Shown in pieces: positions 43,161 to 53,652 of a stretch of DNA of 64,000 bases. Position 1 is the first letter of the stretch; the number at the start of each line of letters is the position of its first letter. The stretch covers positions 1,922,001-1,986,000 of the forward strand of contig NZ_JARVWQ010000001.1 of NCBI RefSeq assembly GCF_029846255.1. Reading direction: 5' to 3'. Source of the DNA: Amnibacterium sp. CER49. Lineage in GTDB: Bacteria > Actinomycetota > Actinomycetes > Actinomycetales > Microbacteriaceae. Both the position numbers and the translations under genes were made by a program. Under the pieces are notes generated by a model that ran no database searches, was not told where the DNA came from, and saw only the letters and a program-made list of their open reading frames with translations.

Positions 43161-43200
43161 GCGACCGTCCGGCCCGGTCCCGCAGGAGCCGGGCCGTCGC
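43161..43200. terminator. Terminator between rhodanese and GNAT genes
   Basis: GCGAC...CGGCCCGG / CCGGGCCG...GTCGC, an interrupted stem spanning 40 bp between converging stops. Confidence 0.65.
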
Positions 43201-43210
43201 GCTGTCCGCC

Positions 43211-43846
43211 TCACGGCCCGGTCCCGAACAGCTCGGGCCGCGCGCCGGTGACGAGCACGTCCTGGCCGGACCCGGAGGCGAGCCAGGCGGCGCGAGAGAG
43301 GCGGAGGTGCACGAGCTCGCCGTCGCGCTCCGGCGTGACCAGCCTCGAGGTCCGCTCGTACCGGTAGCCCAGATGGCGGCTCACGCCGAGCGACGCGGCG
43401 TTGTCGCGCCAGGCCGACGTGATCGCCGCATCCGCGGCGAGCGGGCCGAAGGCGAGCGCGAGCACCGCTTCGCGCATGCGGATGCCGATACCGCGCCCAC
43501 GTGCCTCCGGAACGAGCCACGAGGCGGAGTCCACGGTGCGTTCCGCCGCGAACCGTTCGGCTTCGATCGTCTGCACGCCGGCGAGCGCGCCGGTCGGCAG
43601 GCGCACCGCGAGGTGCAGCTTCCAGCCGTCGGGGTCGAAACCTTCCCGGTCCCGACGCACGGCCGTGCGGTAGGCCTCGCGGCGTGCTGCGCGCACCTCA
43701 CCGGGTGGCAGCGGGACCGCGGGGTCGAGCTCGATGTCGTCCGGCAGCAGCAGCGCCAGGGCGTCGAGCAGCTCCGCGGTCATCGGCGCGAGCTCGACCG
43801 CCGGAGAGCGGAGCAGCAGACCGGTGCCGGGCCACGTCTCCGCCAT
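43211..43846 (-). CDS. GNAT acetyltransferase
   Basis: 211 residues. LAVRLPTGALAGVQTIEAER, ASWLVPEARGRGIGIRMREA (acetyl-CoA loop), ITSAWRDNAASLGVSRHLGY fit the RimJ/RimL-type GNAT group. The substrate is unknown. TACGGT is 6 nt before the ATG. Confidence 0.88.
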   Translation of the reverse strand: MAETWPGTGLLLRSPAVELAPMTAELLDALALLLPDDIELDPAVPLPPGEVRAARREAYRTAVRRDREGFDPDGWKLHLAVRLPTGALAGVQTIEAERFAAERTVDSASWLVPEARGRGIGIRMREAVLALAFGPLAADAAITSAWRDNAASLGVSRHLGYRYERTSRLVTPERDGELVHLRLSRAAWLASGSGQDVLVTGARPELFGTGP

Positions 43847-43901
43847 GCCGGGACCGTAGCGCCAGGAGCGCGATCCCCGCCGATGCGGGCGATCCCGGAC
43901 G

Positions 43902-46900
43902 TCAGGCCAGGGCGCGGCGGATGCGCTGCAGCGACACCGGCTCGCTCGTCGGCAAACCCTGGGCGAAGAGGCTGAGGCGCAGCTCCTCGAGCAGCCAGCG
44001 GACCGCGACCAGCCGCTCCGGGGTTCCCGCGACGAGCGGCAGCGGGCCGCCCGCCTGCCGGTACAGGTCGGTCGCCGTCTGCACCTCGGTCATCCACACG
44101 CGGTCGCGGTTGACCTGCTGCGGCAGCCGCTCGACCCGGCGCACGATGCCCGCCGTGTAGACGGCGAGACGCGGGAGGCGCGTCGCGCCGTCGAGGCCGA
44201 TGAACCCCGGGTGGATCAGGGCGTCGAGCTGCGCGCGGGCGTCCGACAGGGCGGGCACGAGCGGCAGGCTCGTCGCGGCGCGGATCGCGCGGTCGGCCTC
44301 GCGCGCCCCCGCGAGCGCGGCGGCGGCGGCCCCCACCGTGGTGAACAGGTCGTCGACGACGCGACCGGCGAGCGCGTCGCGGAGCCGCTCGAACTCCTCA
44401 CGGGTGCGGACGGTGCCGTCCTCGGTCTGCTCGGCGATCACCCGGTCGATGACGGCGCGGAGGGCGTCGTCGAACAGCGCCTCGGTCGACGGGTAGGGGC
44501 TCGCGCCGAGGGCGAGCTTCTCCGCGCCGGAGAGGTGGTCGCGCACGTACCCGGCCGGTGACGGGGTCGCGAGCAGCAGCAGGCGCCGCACGCCCGCGCG
44601 GGTCGACGCGAGCGCCTCCTCGGGTGTCGCCAGCAGCCGCACGTCGACCGCGCTCCCGGTGTCGACGAGCGAGGGGTAGGCGCGGACGACGCCGCCGGAC
44701 TGCCGGGTGTCGAGCACGCGCGGCAGATCGTCGAGGTCGAAGGTCGTGAGCCCGGTGCGCTCGATCGCCTGGCGCACGGCGGGCCGGGCGACGACCTTCG
44801 CGACCGACGTCCGGGCCTGGTCGGCGAACCGGCGCTGCAGCGCGGCGAGGTCGGTCTCGCGGCCGACCGCGCGACCGCGGGCGTCGAGCACCTCGAACGC
44901 GATCCGGAGGTGCGCCGGGATCCGCTCGGCGTCGAAGTCGGCGGGCGCGGGGTTCGCTCCGGCGACGCGGCGCACCAGCGGGGCGAGCGAGTCGATGAGC
45001 GGCCCGGGCGTCGCGCCGGTCTCCGGTCCGGCCGGCAGCTCCGGGAGCAGCCGTCTCGCCCAGTCGCCCGTCGGCACGACGAAGCGGCGCTGCGGCTTCG
45101 GCAGCGTCTTCAGCAGCGCGGCGACGAGGTCCTCACGGAAGCCCGGCACCTGCCAGTCGAACCCGGCGGGCGACAGCGACGCGAGCAGCGGCAGCGGCAC
45201 CTGCACGGTGACGCCGTCATCGGCGGCGCCGGGCGCGAACCGGTAGCGCAGCCGCAGCCGCTGGTCGCCCTGCTGCCAGAACGGCGGGTAGTCGCGCGGG
45301 TCGACGTCCGCCGCCTCGTCCTCGGGCACGAGGTCGCTGCGGCGCAGGGTGAGCAGGTCGGGCGCCTCCTTGCGCGCGTCGCTCCACCAGGTCTCGAAGC
45401 CGCGGACGGTCGTCACGTCGGCGGGGATCAGGCCGTCGAAGAAGTCGAGCACGTCCTGCTCGTCGACCGAGGGCCGCCGGAGCCGCTCGGCCTCCTCGTC
45501 GAGCTCGGCGAGCAGGCGCCGGTTCGCGCGGTCGAAGTCGAAGTTCCGGTCGCGGGCGATGTCGCGCGGCCACTCGCCGCCCACGAGCGCGTGCTCGATG
45601 AACAGGTGCCGCGCGTGGGCCGCGTCGATGCGCGCATACTGCACCCGCCGCTTCTCGACGATCGGCACCCCGAACAGCGTGACCCGCTCGTCGGCGACGG
45701 CGGAGCCCTGCCGCTGCTCCCAGCGCGGCTCCCCGTAGGTGCGCTTCGCGAGGTCGCCGGCGAGCGGCTCGGCCCAGGCGGGGTCGATCGCGGCGTTCAT
45801 CCGCGCGAAGAGGCGCGAGGTCTCGACGAGCTCGGCCGTGAGCACCGCGCGCGGCGGCTTCTTCGCGAGCGCGGAGCCGGGGAAGAGCACGAAGCGCAGC
45901 TGTCGCGCGCCGAGGAACTCGACGGCGCCGCGCCGCGGCGTCGGCTTGCCGCCCCGGCCCGCGGGGGCTGCGGTGCGGTCGTCGCGGAGGCCGATCTGCG
46001 AGAGCAGGCCCGCGAGGAGCGACCTGTGGATCGCGTCGGCGCGCTGGCCGGGCTCCGCGCTGTCCTGCTCTTGGTCGCCTGCACGGTCTCGGCGACCGCG
46101 GTCCGGGACGGACCGCGGCGCTGGCGTCGCGGCGGAGCCCAGAAATGGGCTCCGCTTCTGAGCTCCAGCGCGCTGCTCCAGCTCCCGCAGCACCGACTCG
46201 AGCTGCCGCACGAGGTCCTGCCACTCGCGGATCCGCACGAAGTTCAGGAACTCCGCCCGGCAGCGGCGGCGGAACGCGCTCGACGAGAGGTCGCGCTGCG
46301 TCTGCTCCAGGTAGCGCCAGAGGTTCAGCAGCGTGAGCAGGTCGCTCGTCGGATCCGTGAAGCGCGCGTGCGACTGGTCGGCCTGCTCGCGCTTCTCGAC
46401 CGGCCGCTCGCGCGGGTCCTGGATGGTGAGCCCCGCGACGATCGCGGTGACCTCGCGCAGCACGCCCTGGCGACGCGCCTCGAGCAGCATCCGGGCGAAG
46501 CGGGGGTCGAGGGGCAGCCGCGCGAGGTCGTGGCCGATGCGGGTGAGCGTCGCGGGAGCGCCGCCGCGGCCTTCGCGGATCGCGCCGAGCTCGACGAGCA
46601 GATCGGTGCCCGCCTTGATGCCCCGCGGGTCGGGCGGGGTGAGGAACGGGAACGCCGCGAGGTCGCCGAGCCCGAGCGACAGCATCTGCAGGATCACCGA
46701 GGCGAGGCTCGTGCGGAGGATCTCGGGGTCCGTGTACTCGGGCCGCTTGCCGAAGTCCTCCTCGGAGTAGAGGCGGATCGCGATGCCGTCGCTCGTGCGG
46801 CCCGCGCGGCCGGCCCGCTGGTTCGCCGACGCCTGCGAGATCGGCTCGATCGGCAGCCGCTGCACCTTCGCGCGGGTGCTGTAGCGGGAGATGCGGGCGG

Positions 46901-47891
46901 TGCCGCCGTCGATCACGGCACGGATGCCGGGCACGGTGAGGCTCGTCTCGGCGACGTTCGTGGCGAGCACGATCCGGCGCGCGACCCCGGCCACGCCGCT
47001 GCGCTCGAACACGCGGTGCTGCTCCGCCGCGGAGAGGCGCCCGTAGAGCGGCAGCACCTCGACCGGCCGCGCGCGACCCGCGTACCTCCCGCGGAGCACG
47101 TCGGCGACGTCGCGGATCTCGCTCTCACCCGAGAGGAACACGAGCACGTCGCCGTCGAGATCCCGCTCGAGCTCGTCGAGCGCGGCGGTGACGCCCTCGG
47201 CGAGGTCGCGGTCCTCCGACGGCCGCAGGTCGCCGGGGCCGTCGTCCGGGTCGTCGGGGTCCTCCTCGCCCGAGTCCTCCGCGACGAGCGGCCGGTACCG
47301 GATCTCGACCGGATAGGTGCGGCCGGAGACCTCGATGATGGGCGCCGGCGTGCCGTCCGGTGCCGCGAAGTGCGCCGCGAACCGCTCGACCTCGATCGTC
47401 GCCGAGGTGATGATCAGCTTGAGGTCGGGCCGGCGGGGGAGCAGCTGCTTCAGGTAGCCGAGCAGGAAGTCGATGTTGAGGCTGCGCTCGTGGGCCTCGT
47501 CGAGGATGATCGTGTCGTAGCGCTTCAGGTCGCGGTCGCGGCGGATCTCGGCGAGCAGCACGCCGTCCGTCATCACGCGGATGCGCGTCTCGGGCCCGGA
47601 TCGGTCGGTGAACCGGACGGCGTAGCCGACGAGGCCGCCGAGCGGCACCTCGAGCTCCTCGGCGACGCGCTCCGCGATCGTGCGGGCGGCGATCCGCCGC
47701 GGCTGCGTGTGCGCGATGACCGACCGGCCGAGCTCGAGGCAGATCTTCGGCAGCTGCGTCGTCTTGCCGGAGCCGGTCTCGCCCGCGACGATCACGACCG
47801 GGTTCGCCGCGATCGCCGCCGCGATCTCGTCGCGCATGCGACTGACGGGCAGCTCGGGCGGGTACGCGACGACCGGGGCGGCGAGGGACAT
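43902..47891 (-). CDS. hrpA: ATP-dependent RNA helicase HrpA
   Basis: 1329 residues, a DEAH-box helicase close to the usual 1300. P-loop VAGETGSGKTTQLPKICLEL, DEAH in IILDEAHERSLNIDFLLGYL, SAT, then TNVAETSLTVPGIRAVIDGG and QRAGRAGRTSDGIAIRLYSE. The long C-terminal DUF3418 region (PDLLTLRRSDLVPEDEAADV onward) completes it. HrpA acts on stalled ribosomes in E. coli. There is no frameshift over 4 kb. Confidence 0.96.
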   Translation of the reverse strand: MSLAAPVVAYPPELPVSRMRDEIAAAIAANPVVIVAGETGSGKTTQLPKICLELGRSVIAHTQPRRIAARTIAERVAEELEVPLGGLVGYAVRFTDRSGPETRIRVMTDGVLLAEIRRDRDLKRYDTIILDEAHERSLNIDFLLGYLKQLLPRRPDLKLIITSATIEVERFAAHFAAPDGTPAPIIEVSGRTYPVEIRYRPLVAEDSGEEDPDDPDDGPGDLRPSEDRDLAEGVTAALDELERDLDGDVLVFLSGESEIRDVADVLRGRYAGRARPVEVLPLYGRLSAAEQHRVFERSGVAGVARRIVLATNVAETSLTVPGIRAVIDGGTARISRYSTRAKVQRLPIEPISQASANQRAGRAGRTSDGIAIRLYSEEDFGKRPEYTDPEILRTSLASVILQMLSLGLGDLAAFPFLTPPDPRGIKAGTDLLVELGAIREGRGGAPATLTRIGHDLARLPLDPRFARMLLEARRQGVLREVTAIVAGLTIQDPRERPVEKREQADQSHARFTDPTSDLLTLLNLWRYLEQTQRDLSSSAFRRRCRAEFLNFVRIREWQDLVRQLESVLRELEQRAGAQKRSPFLGSAATPAPRSVPDRGRRDRAGDQEQDSAEPGQRADAIHRSLLAGLLSQIGLRDDRTAAPAGRGGKPTPRRGAVEFLGARQLRFVLFPGSALAKKPPRAVLTAELVETSRLFARMNAAIDPAWAEPLAGDLAKRTYGEPRWEQRQGSAVADERVTLFGVPIVEKRRVQYARIDAAHARHLFIEHALVGGEWPRDIARDRNFDFDRANRRLLAELDEEAERLRRPSVDEQDVLDFFDGLIPADVTTVRGFETWWSDARKEAPDLLTLRRSDLVPEDEAADVDPRDYPPFWQQGDQRLRLRYRFAPGAADDGVTVQVPLPLLASLSPAGFDWQVPGFREDLVAALLKTLPKPQRRFVVPTGDWARRLLPELPAGPETGATPGPLIDSLAPLVRRVAGANPAPADFDAERIPAHLRIAFEVLDARGRAVGRETDLAALQRRFADQARTSVAKVVARPAVRQAIERTGLTTFDLDDLPRVLDTRQSGGVVRAYPSLVDTGSAVDVRLLATPEEALASTRAGVRRLLLLATPSPAGYVRDHLSGAEKLALGASPYPSTEALFDDALRAVIDRVIAEQTEDGTVRTREEFERLRDALAGRVVDDLFTTVGAAAAALAGAREADRAIRAATSLPLVPALSDARAQLDALIHPGFIGLDGATRLPRLAVYTAGIVRRVERLPQQVNRDRVWMTEVQTATDLYRQAGGPLPLVAGTPERLVAVRWLLEELRLSLFAQGLPTSEPVSLQRIRRALA

Positions 47892-47924
47892 GAGCCGTCC
47901 AGTCTCCCATCCCGCGCGGGGCGG

Positions 47925-49961
47925 TCAGCGGAGCAGCAGGTCCATCACCCGGTACGCGTTCGCGACGATCGTGAGCACGGGGTTCACGCCGCCGTTCGTC
48001 GGGTGCAGCGAGCCGTCCGCGATGCGCAGCTCGTCGTGGCCCCAGATCCGGCCCTCCGGATCGGCGACGCTCGTGGCGGGGTCGTCGCCCATGCGGCAGG
48101 TCCCCGCCTGGTGCTGGCCGCCGCTCGGCGTCGTCTGCCGACCGGAGCCGTTGACGACGTCGTGTCGCACGGTCGTCGCCCCGCTCGCCCGCAGCCACTC
48201 GCCCGCGCGCTCGGTGAGGAACGCGCGCGCGGCGAGGTCGTTCGGGTGGACACCGCCGGTGAGCCGGGCCACCGGAGTGCCGAGCGCGTCGACGACCGCC
48301 GGGTCGACGCGCACCCGGCTCTCGGCGCTCGTCACCTCCTGGATGGGCCCCACGACGCGGAGCATGCGCGGGTAGAGGGCGGCGAGCGCGTCGCGCATCG
48401 CGCTGCCGGACTCGGGCAGCAGCCCGGCCGCGCGGAGGTACCAGTAGGCGGAGACCGGCGTGGGCACGAACTCGTTCGCGAGCATGCCGCCGCCGATGAT
48501 CCCCTCGTTGCCGTGCCGGAAGTCGCCGGTCGCGATGGACGGTCCGGGCCCGAGCAGGTCCTGCACGGCGTCGTCGAAGATCCCGAGCGCGCCGCCGTAG
48601 AGGTGACCCTGCAGCCGCCGGCCGACCTGGTCGGTGCCGTTGCCGATGCCGTCCGGCTCGCGCTCGGTGCGGCTGTTCAGCAGCAGTCGCGCGGTCTCGA
48701 CCGCGCCCGCGGAGAGCACGACGGTCTCGGCGCGCACCTCCCGGCGCCAGACGCCGGACCCGTGCCGACCCGCCATCGCGACGCCGATCACGCGACCCGA
48801 GGCGTCCGTGGTCAGCCGGGTCGCGGCGGCGTCGAGCACGACGGAGACGCGGCCGGTCGCGAGGGCGCGGCGCATGGTCGTGTTGTGGCTGCCGGCCTTC
48901 GCCTGCACCGGGCAGTCGAAGCCGATGCACTGCGCGCACTGCACGCACGCCGGCCGGTCGTCGTAGGTCGTCGAGTTCACGAGCAGCGGCACCGTGGTCG
49001 TGCTCCAGCCGAGGCGACGCGCGCCGCCGGCGAGCACGGCCGCGCTCCGGCCGCCGCGCAGCGGCGGCATCGGGTACGGCTGCGAGCGCGGCCCGGCGGC
49101 GGTGTCGCCGGTCGAGTCCCCGCTCACCCCCATGCCGAGCTCCGCGCGCACGTAGTACGGCTCGAGCTCGTCGTACCCGAACGGCCAGTCGGGCAGATCG
49201 CTGCCGTCCGGGCGCCCGTACACGCTTCGCATCCGGAAGTCCTCGGGCGCGAACCGCCAGGCCTGCGCGCCGTAGAAGCGCGTGCCGCCGCCGAACGAGA
49301 CGGCGTTGTTGCTCCAGGTCCAGTCCGAGGGGTCGTCGACGACGGCGTCCGCGACGACGCGCGGCGTGCCGATCGGCGGTCCGGAGAAGAGCTGCAGCCC
49401 GCGCACCTGTCGCGGGTTGCGCAGATGGTCGAGCGTCGTGTCCGCGAGCGCCGGCCAGCCGCCCGCCTCGACGACGAGCACCCGCCGCCCCGCGAGGGCG
49501 AGCTGCTCCGCCGCGACCCCGCCGCCCGCCCCGGACCCGATGACGATCGCGTCGTACCGGTCGCCGAGGTCCGCCGGCGCGACGACCGCGTCCCGGTGCT
49601 CCGGGATCAGCGGCTCGAGCGGCCGGTCGCCGTCGGGCCAGCGGCGCCAGTCGATCGACCGCCACACGGGTGACGGCTCGCCGCCACGGTCCTCCGGGTT
49701 CGCGAGCAGCCCCTCGACGACGGTCTCGACGAACCAGCGCACGTCGTCGTCCTCGGCAAGCGCCGCCAGCGCTGCGGACGGGTCGGCGCTCGCGTCGGCG
49801 AGCCGCGCGACGACCGCGGCCAGTCGCGCCGCGTCGCCAGGCCGGTCGACGGTCACCACGCGGGTGAGGTGCGCGAGCGCGCCGGCATCGGCGCCGCCCG
49901 CGATCACCGTGATCAGCCCGGCGAGCGCCGGATCCTGCAGCATCGGAGGCTGCTCGTCCAT
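47925..49961 (-). CDS. GMC-family oxidoreductase
   Basis: 678 residues. The FAD motif is [20 protein letters not shown] at about 138-157. A Cys cluster ([20 protein letters not shown]) is found in the gluconate/cellobiose-type subgroup. The C-terminal [15 protein letters not shown] and [20 protein letters not shown] regions carry the catalytic His/Asn area. The first 120 or so residues form a helical domain like the small subunit of gluconate 2-dehydrogenases. It oxidises an alcohol or sugar. Confidence 0.88.
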   Translation of the reverse strand: MDEQPPMLQDPALAGLITVIAGGADAGALAHLTRVVTVDRPGDAARLAAVVARLADASADPSAALAALAEDDDVRWFVETVVEGLLANPEDRGGEPSPVWRSIDWRRWPDGDRPLEPLIPEHRDAVVAPADLGDRYDAIVIGSGAGGGVAAEQLALAGRRVLVVEAGGWPALADTTLDHLRNPRQVRGLQLFSGPPIGTPRVVADAVVDDPSDWTWSNNAVSFGGGTRFYGAQAWRFAPEDFRMRSVYGRPDGSDLPDWPFGYDELEPYYVRAELGMGVSGDSTGDTAAGPRSQPYPMPPLRGGRSAAVLAGGARRLGWSTTTVPLLVNSTTYDDRPACVQCAQCIGFDCPVQAKAGSHNTTMRRALATGRVSVVLDAAATRLTTDASGRVIGVAMAGRHGSGVWRREVRAETVVLSAGAVETARLLLNSRTEREPDGIGNGTDQVGRRLQGHLYGGALGIFDDAVQDLLGPGPSIATGDFRHGNEGIIGGGMLANEFVPTPVSAYWYLRAAGLLPESGSAMRDALAALYPRMLRVVGPIQEVTSAESRVRVDPAVVDALGTPVARLTGGVHPNDLAARAFLTERAGEWLRASGATTVRHDVVNGSGRQTTPSGGQHQAGTCRMGDDPATSVADPEGRIWGHDELRIADGSLHPTNGGVNPVLTIVANAYRVMDLLLR

Positions 49962-50080
49962 GCCCGCTCCGTCCCCGTCGACGTGGGCCCGTCCGCGCCC
50001 GCCTGCTCACGCTAGCGGCGCCCCCTGCGGCCTCCCACCTCGCCGGGGTAGACCGGGAGCCGCAGAGAAGGAGGCGCCGC

Positions 50081-50287
50081 ATGAGCTCGACCGACCCGCA
50101 CCGCCCAGGCCCCGACGACCTCGGCCCGGAGGACCCGGGCGACCTCTCCGGGGTCGAGGCGTCGCAGGACGACCCGATCGACACGGGACTGCCGGACGAC
50201 GACGTGGTGGACATCAGCGACAACGAGGGCCCCGAGCTCACCACCGACGTCGACGACATCGACCCGGGGTCCAGCGGAGGCCGGTGA
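50081..50287 (+). CDS. Small acidic disordered protein
   Basis: 68 residues, strongly acidic: [40 protein letters not shown]. There is no hydrophobic core. AAGGAGGCG precedes the ATG, and its stop overlaps the YyaL-type gene start. The role is unknown. Confidence 0.75.
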   Translation: MSSTDPHRPGPDDLGPEDPGDLSGVEASQDDPIDTGLPDDDVVDISDNEGPELTTDVDDIDPGSSGGR

Positions 50288-52140
50288 ACCGGCTCGCCGA
50301 CGCCGTCAGCCCCTACCTGCGGAGCCACGCGGACAACCCCGTCGCCTGGTACCCGTGGGGCGACGAGGCGTTCGCCGAGGCCCGGCGGCGCGACGTGCCC
50401 GTGCTGGTCTCGATCGGCTACGCCACCTGCCACTGGTGCCACGTCATGGCGCGCGAGAGCTTCAGCGATCCGGCGCTCGCCGGGTATCTGAACGAGCACC
50501 TCGTCGCGATCAAGGTCGACCGGGAGGAGCATCCCGAGGTCGACGCCGCGTGCCTCGCGGGCGCCGGCGCGTTCACCCCGAACCTCGGCTGGCCGCTCAA
50601 CGTGTTCCTCACCCCCGAGGGCCGCATGTTCCACGCCGGTACCTACTCGCCGCCGCGGCCGATGCCCGACAACCCGTCGTTCCGGCAGGTGCTCGAGGCC
50701 GTCGTCGACGCGTGGACCACGCGCCGCGACGACGTCGAGTCCTCCGCGGGGCGGCTCGCGGACGCGCTCGCGGAGGCGGCCAGGCAGGGCGCCTCCGGGG
50801 GGAGCGGGATCGGGCTCGAGGACCTCGGCCGCGCGGCCGGCACCCTCGTCGCCTACGAGGACCGCGAGCACGGCGGCTTCGGCGGAGCGCCGAAGTTCCC
50901 CGTTCCGACGGTGCTGCTCACGATGCTCGCGCTCGGCCGGTCGCCCCTGCTGCAGCCGGAGGATGCGGACCGCATCCGCGGCGTCGCCGAGCGGGCGCTC
51001 GCCGCGATGCGCGAGGGCGGGCTGCGCGATGCCGTCGAGGGCGGCTTCTTCCGCTACGCCACGCGTCGCGACTGGTCCGAGCCCCACTACGAGCGGATGC
51101 TGTCGGACAACGCGCTGCTGCTCCGCGCCTACGCCGAGGTCGGCGACCGCGACACCGCCGCCGGCATCGCCGCGTTCCTGCGCGGGGTGCTGCGCCGTCC
51201 CGAGGGCGGGTTCGCCTCGGCGCAGGACTCCGAGAGCCTCGTCGACGGGCAGCGCAGCGAGGGCGGCTACTACCGGCTGACCGCGGAGGAGCGTCGCCAC
51301 CAGCCGCCGCCCGCGGTCGACGCGAAGGTGCTCACGAGCTGGAACGGCCTCGCGATCGGCGGGCTGGCCAGGGCCGGCGCGCTGCTGGGGGAGCCCACGT
51401 GGGTCGTGCTCGCGGAGGAGGCGGCGGAGTTCCTGCTGGCGTCCCATCGGCGTCCGGACGGGACGCTGCTGCGCGCCTCGCTTGACGGGCGCCCCTCGAC
51501 CGCAGCCGCGACCCTCGAGGATTACGGCGCCCTCGCCGACGGGCTCCTCGAGCTCGCCCTCGCGGCCGGCCGGCCCGACCTGGCGGTCGCCGCGCGCGAC
51601 CTCGTCGACCGCTGCCTCGTCGACGGCCGCTTCGCGGTGCCGGGCGGCGGGGATCCGACGCTCGCCGGCCTCGGCCTCGGCCTCTCCGCGGAGGCCGACG
51701 TGAGCGAGGGCGCCGCGCCCTCCGGGCTGTCGTCGATGGCTCGTGCGGCCGAGCGGCTGTTCCTGCTCACCGGCGAGCGGTCGTACCGCGAGGCGGCGGC
51801 CGCCGCGCTCGCACCCGTGCTGCCGCAGGCGGCCCAGCGGCCGATCGGCTCGGGCGCGATGCTCGGCGTCGCGCTCGCCCAGCTCGAGCCGGTGCGGCAG
51901 CTCGTCGTGGTCACGGACGACCCGGCGTCGCCGCTCGCCGCCGCCGCGCGAACCCTGCCGACGTCCGTCACCGCGGTGCTGACCGAGCGGGCCGTCGCCG
52001 CCTTCGCCGAGGCGGGCTTCGAGCTGTTCGAGGGCCGGACGACCGTCGCGGGCGCGCCGGCCGCGTACCTCTGCCGCGACTTCGTCTGCCGTCTCCCGGT
52101 CACGGATCCCGCCGCGCTGCTCGAGCAGGCGCGAACGTGA
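50284..52140 (+). CDS. Thioredoxin-domain/AGE-like protein (YyaL, DUF255)
   Basis: 618 residues. The thioredoxin-like N terminus reads [20 protein letters not shown], then [20 protein letters not shown] with a CHWC active site, and [12 protein letters not shown]. The rest is an alpha/alpha barrel ([56 protein letters not shown]), like SSP411/YyaL. Function is unknown. The GTG overlaps the previous gene. Confidence 0.93.
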   Translation: MNRLADAVSPYLRSHADNPVAWYPWGDEAFAEARRRDVPVLVSIGYATCHWCHVMARESFSDPALAGYLNEHLVAIKVDREEHPEVDAACLAGAGAFTPNLGWPLNVFLTPEGRMFHAGTYSPPRPMPDNPSFRQVLEAVVDAWTTRRDDVESSAGRLADALAEAARQGASGGSGIGLEDLGRAAGTLVAYEDREHGGFGGAPKFPVPTVLLTMLALGRSPLLQPEDADRIRGVAERALAAMREGGLRDAVEGGFFRYATRRDWSEPHYERMLSDNALLLRAYAEVGDRDTAAGIAAFLRGVLRRPEGGFASAQDSESLVDGQRSEGGYYRLTAEERRHQPPPAVDAKVLTSWNGLAIGGLARAGALLGEPTWVVLAEEAAEFLLASHRRPDGTLLRASLDGRPSTAAATLEDYGALADGLLELALAAGRPDLAVAARDLVDRCLVDGRFAVPGGGDPTLAGLGLGLSAEADVSEGAAPSGLSSMARAAERLFLLTGERSYREAAAAALAPVLPQAAQRPIGSGAMLGVALAQLEPVRQLVVVTDDPASPLAAAARTLPTSVTAVLTERAVAAFAEAGFELFEGRTTVAGAPAAYLCRDFVCRLPVTDPAALLEQART

Positions 52141-52163
52141 TATCCGCGGACCTCGGCCCCCGT

Positions 52164-52245
52164 ACCGCGTGTAGGTGATCCGCCCCGGTGTAGGTACGAC
52201 ACGCGGCTTCCGTACCTACGCCGGAGCGAAGTACCTACACGCGGT
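52164..52245. repeat. Four-half-site repeat, copy B (82 bp)
   Basis: GTAGGT at 52171 and 52190, ACCTAC at 52214 and 52233, framed by ACCGCGT and ACGCGGT. Opposite orientation to copy A (18604-18684), with half-site spacing again 19 bp. It lies downstream of a plus-strand gene and 90 bp before the next. Confidence 0.8.
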
Positions 52246-52335
52246 CGATGTCCCGGTCCCGGGCGCCCCCGCCGGCCGTATGCGTCTTCAGGCGGTGCAC
52301 CGAGGCCGCCCAGGCCCGGTTGCCAGGGTGCCGGG

Positions 52336-52680
52336 ATGGCGAAGCAGGAGAGCGTCGACGACGTCCTGAAGGACTGGCACGACGCGGTCAACATGTCCGG
52401 CAGCGAGCTGAAGCGCTGGCTCGACACCGACGAGTCGAAGTCGGTGGGCGACACCGGCGGCGAGGGCGAGTCGACGGGGCACAGGGAGGGCCGCCTCATC
52501 CTCGAGCTGCAGGGCAAGCGCAAGGACGACCTCGACGACGAGGACGTGAAGGCGATGCGCCGCGTCGTCGGCTACGTGCACCGGCACCTCGCCCAGGGCG
52601 GTCCGGAGCACGACAAGGAGCACTCGAAGTGGCGCTACTCGCTGATGAACTGGGGTCACGACCCCCTGAAGCAGCGCTAG
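52336..52680 (+). CDS. DUF3140 protein
   Basis: 114 residues, charged. SVDDVLKDWHDAVNMSGSEL, KRWLDTDESKSVGDTGGEGE, VGYVHRHLAQGG and KWRYSLMNWGHDPLKQ fit DUF3140, a soluble family thought to bind DNA in some annotations without proof. There is no clear ribosome-binding site; CAGGGT lies 6 nt before the ATG. Confidence 0.85.
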   Translation: MAKQESVDDVLKDWHDAVNMSGSELKRWLDTDESKSVGDTGGEGESTGHREGRLILELQGKRKDDLDDEDVKAMRRVVGYVHRHLAQGGPEHDKEHSKWRYSLMNWGHDPLKQR

Positions 52681-52702
52681 GCGGCCGCCTCCGGAGGCAG
52701 CG

Positions 52703-52774
52703 CTAGGCGAGCACGCGGGCGATCCAGAACGCCGCGGCGACGATCAGCAGGCGGATCAGGACCTTCCGGTTCAC
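52703..52774 (-). CDS. 23-residue hydrophobic peptide
   Basis: GTG start: MNRKVLIRLLIVAAAFWIAR then VLA. Two basic residues are followed by one membrane-length helix. A TAGCGT hexamer (52782-52787, minus strand) lies 7 nt before the GTG, the same promoter geometry as in larger genes here. The gap on either side has no other gene. It resembles small membrane proteins or type I toxins, but nothing further can be said. Confidence 0.5.
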   Translation of the reverse strand: MNRKVLIRLLIVAAAFWIARVLA

Positions 52775-52814
52775 ACCCCCGACGCTAGCGGGCGCGGCGG
52801 GCGTCACCCGCCGA

Positions 52815-53600
52815 TCACCGCTGCACGGCGAGCGCGACCGCGAGCGCGAGCCCGTTCACGAGCGCGTGCGTGACGATGCCCGGCCCGAGGCGGCCGGTCC
52901 GCGTCGCGAGCCATGCCACGACGAGCCCGATCGGGAAGATGCCGAGCACGAGGTTCACCGCCGAGACGAGGTCCGGCGCCTCGTGCAGGTGCAGGGCCGT
53001 GAAGATCGCGGCGGAGAGCAGCACGCTCGCGTCCGCCGCCCAGTGCCGCCGGCCCTCCGACGGCTCCGGCCGGCGCCGGAGGATCGCGTTGCGGATCGCG
53101 CGCATGAGCAGTCCGCGGGTGAGCAGCTCCTCGACGACCGGGGCCACGATCACCGCGACGACGCCGAGCGCCACGTTCGCGAGCGGGTCGGACGACAGGT
53201 GCACGTTCGTCGTCGGCCGCGCCGGGGTCACCGACACGAGGACGATGCCGATGATCACCCGGATGATCTCGACCGCGATCGCCGCGCCGAGCCCGATCGC
53301 GAGGTCGATCCACCGGAACGCGAAGCCGAAGTCGCGGCGGAGGCTGCCGAGCCCCCGCCGGCGGGACACGAGCACCGCCCACACCACGGTGAGCAGGTAG
53401 GCGCCGACGCCGAGCACGAGCGACGGGATCCCGGAGACGCGCACGCCGGCGACGGCGAGCGCGCCGATGAGCACCGGCTCGAGCACGAAGAACGCGATCG
53501 GCACGGCGGCGGCGAGCAGCCCCCATCGCACCTCCGGCGGTGGCCGGTAGTCGAGCGACCGGTAGTCGTCCGTGTCCCGGACCCGGGTGAGCAGGGTCAC
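52815..53600 (-). CDS. CPBP-family intramembrane metalloprotease
   Basis: 261 residues, about 7 helices. The EE...R motif is in VVEELLTRGLLMRAI, the FxxxH motif in IFTALHLHE, and the last in VTHALVNGLAL. These are the CAAX-protease/bacteriocin-processing signatures. The substrate is unknown. An N-terminal cytosolic stretch YRSLDYRPPPEVRWG precedes the first helix. Confidence 0.9.
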   Translation of the reverse strand: MTLLTRVRDTDDYRSLDYRPPPEVRWGLLAAAVPIAFFVLEPVLIGALAVAGVRVSGIPSLVLGVGAYLLTVVWAVLVSRRRGLGSLRRDFGFAFRWIDLAIGLGAAIAVEIIRVIIGIVLVSVTPARPTTNVHLSSDPLANVALGVVAVIVAPVVEELLTRGLLMRAIRNAILRRRPEPSEGRRHWAADASVLLSAAIFTALHLHEAPDLVSAVNLVLGIFPIGLVVAWLATRTGRLGPGIVTHALVNGLALAVALAVQR

Positions 53601-53610
53601 GGCAGCGCAA

Positions 53611-53636
53611 CCGCCCGCGGCGCGCGCCGCGGGCGG
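53611..53636 (-). terminator. pspA operon terminator
   Basis: CCGCCCGCGGCGC directly abuts its perfect complement, giving a 26-bp palindrome 17 bp past the pspA stop. Confidence 0.7.
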
Positions 53637-53652
53637 GTCGTCGGGGTCAGGG

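Noticed and set aside
44910-49673. A 1587-codon open frame opposite hrpA and the GMC gene
   Set aside because: A complement shadow typical of 73% GC; the minus strand encodes clear HrpA and GMC motifs.
52673-52709. Short direct repeat GCAGCGCTAGGCG after the DUF3140 gene
   Set aside because: Two copies 24 bp apart only, best read as a small local duplication.
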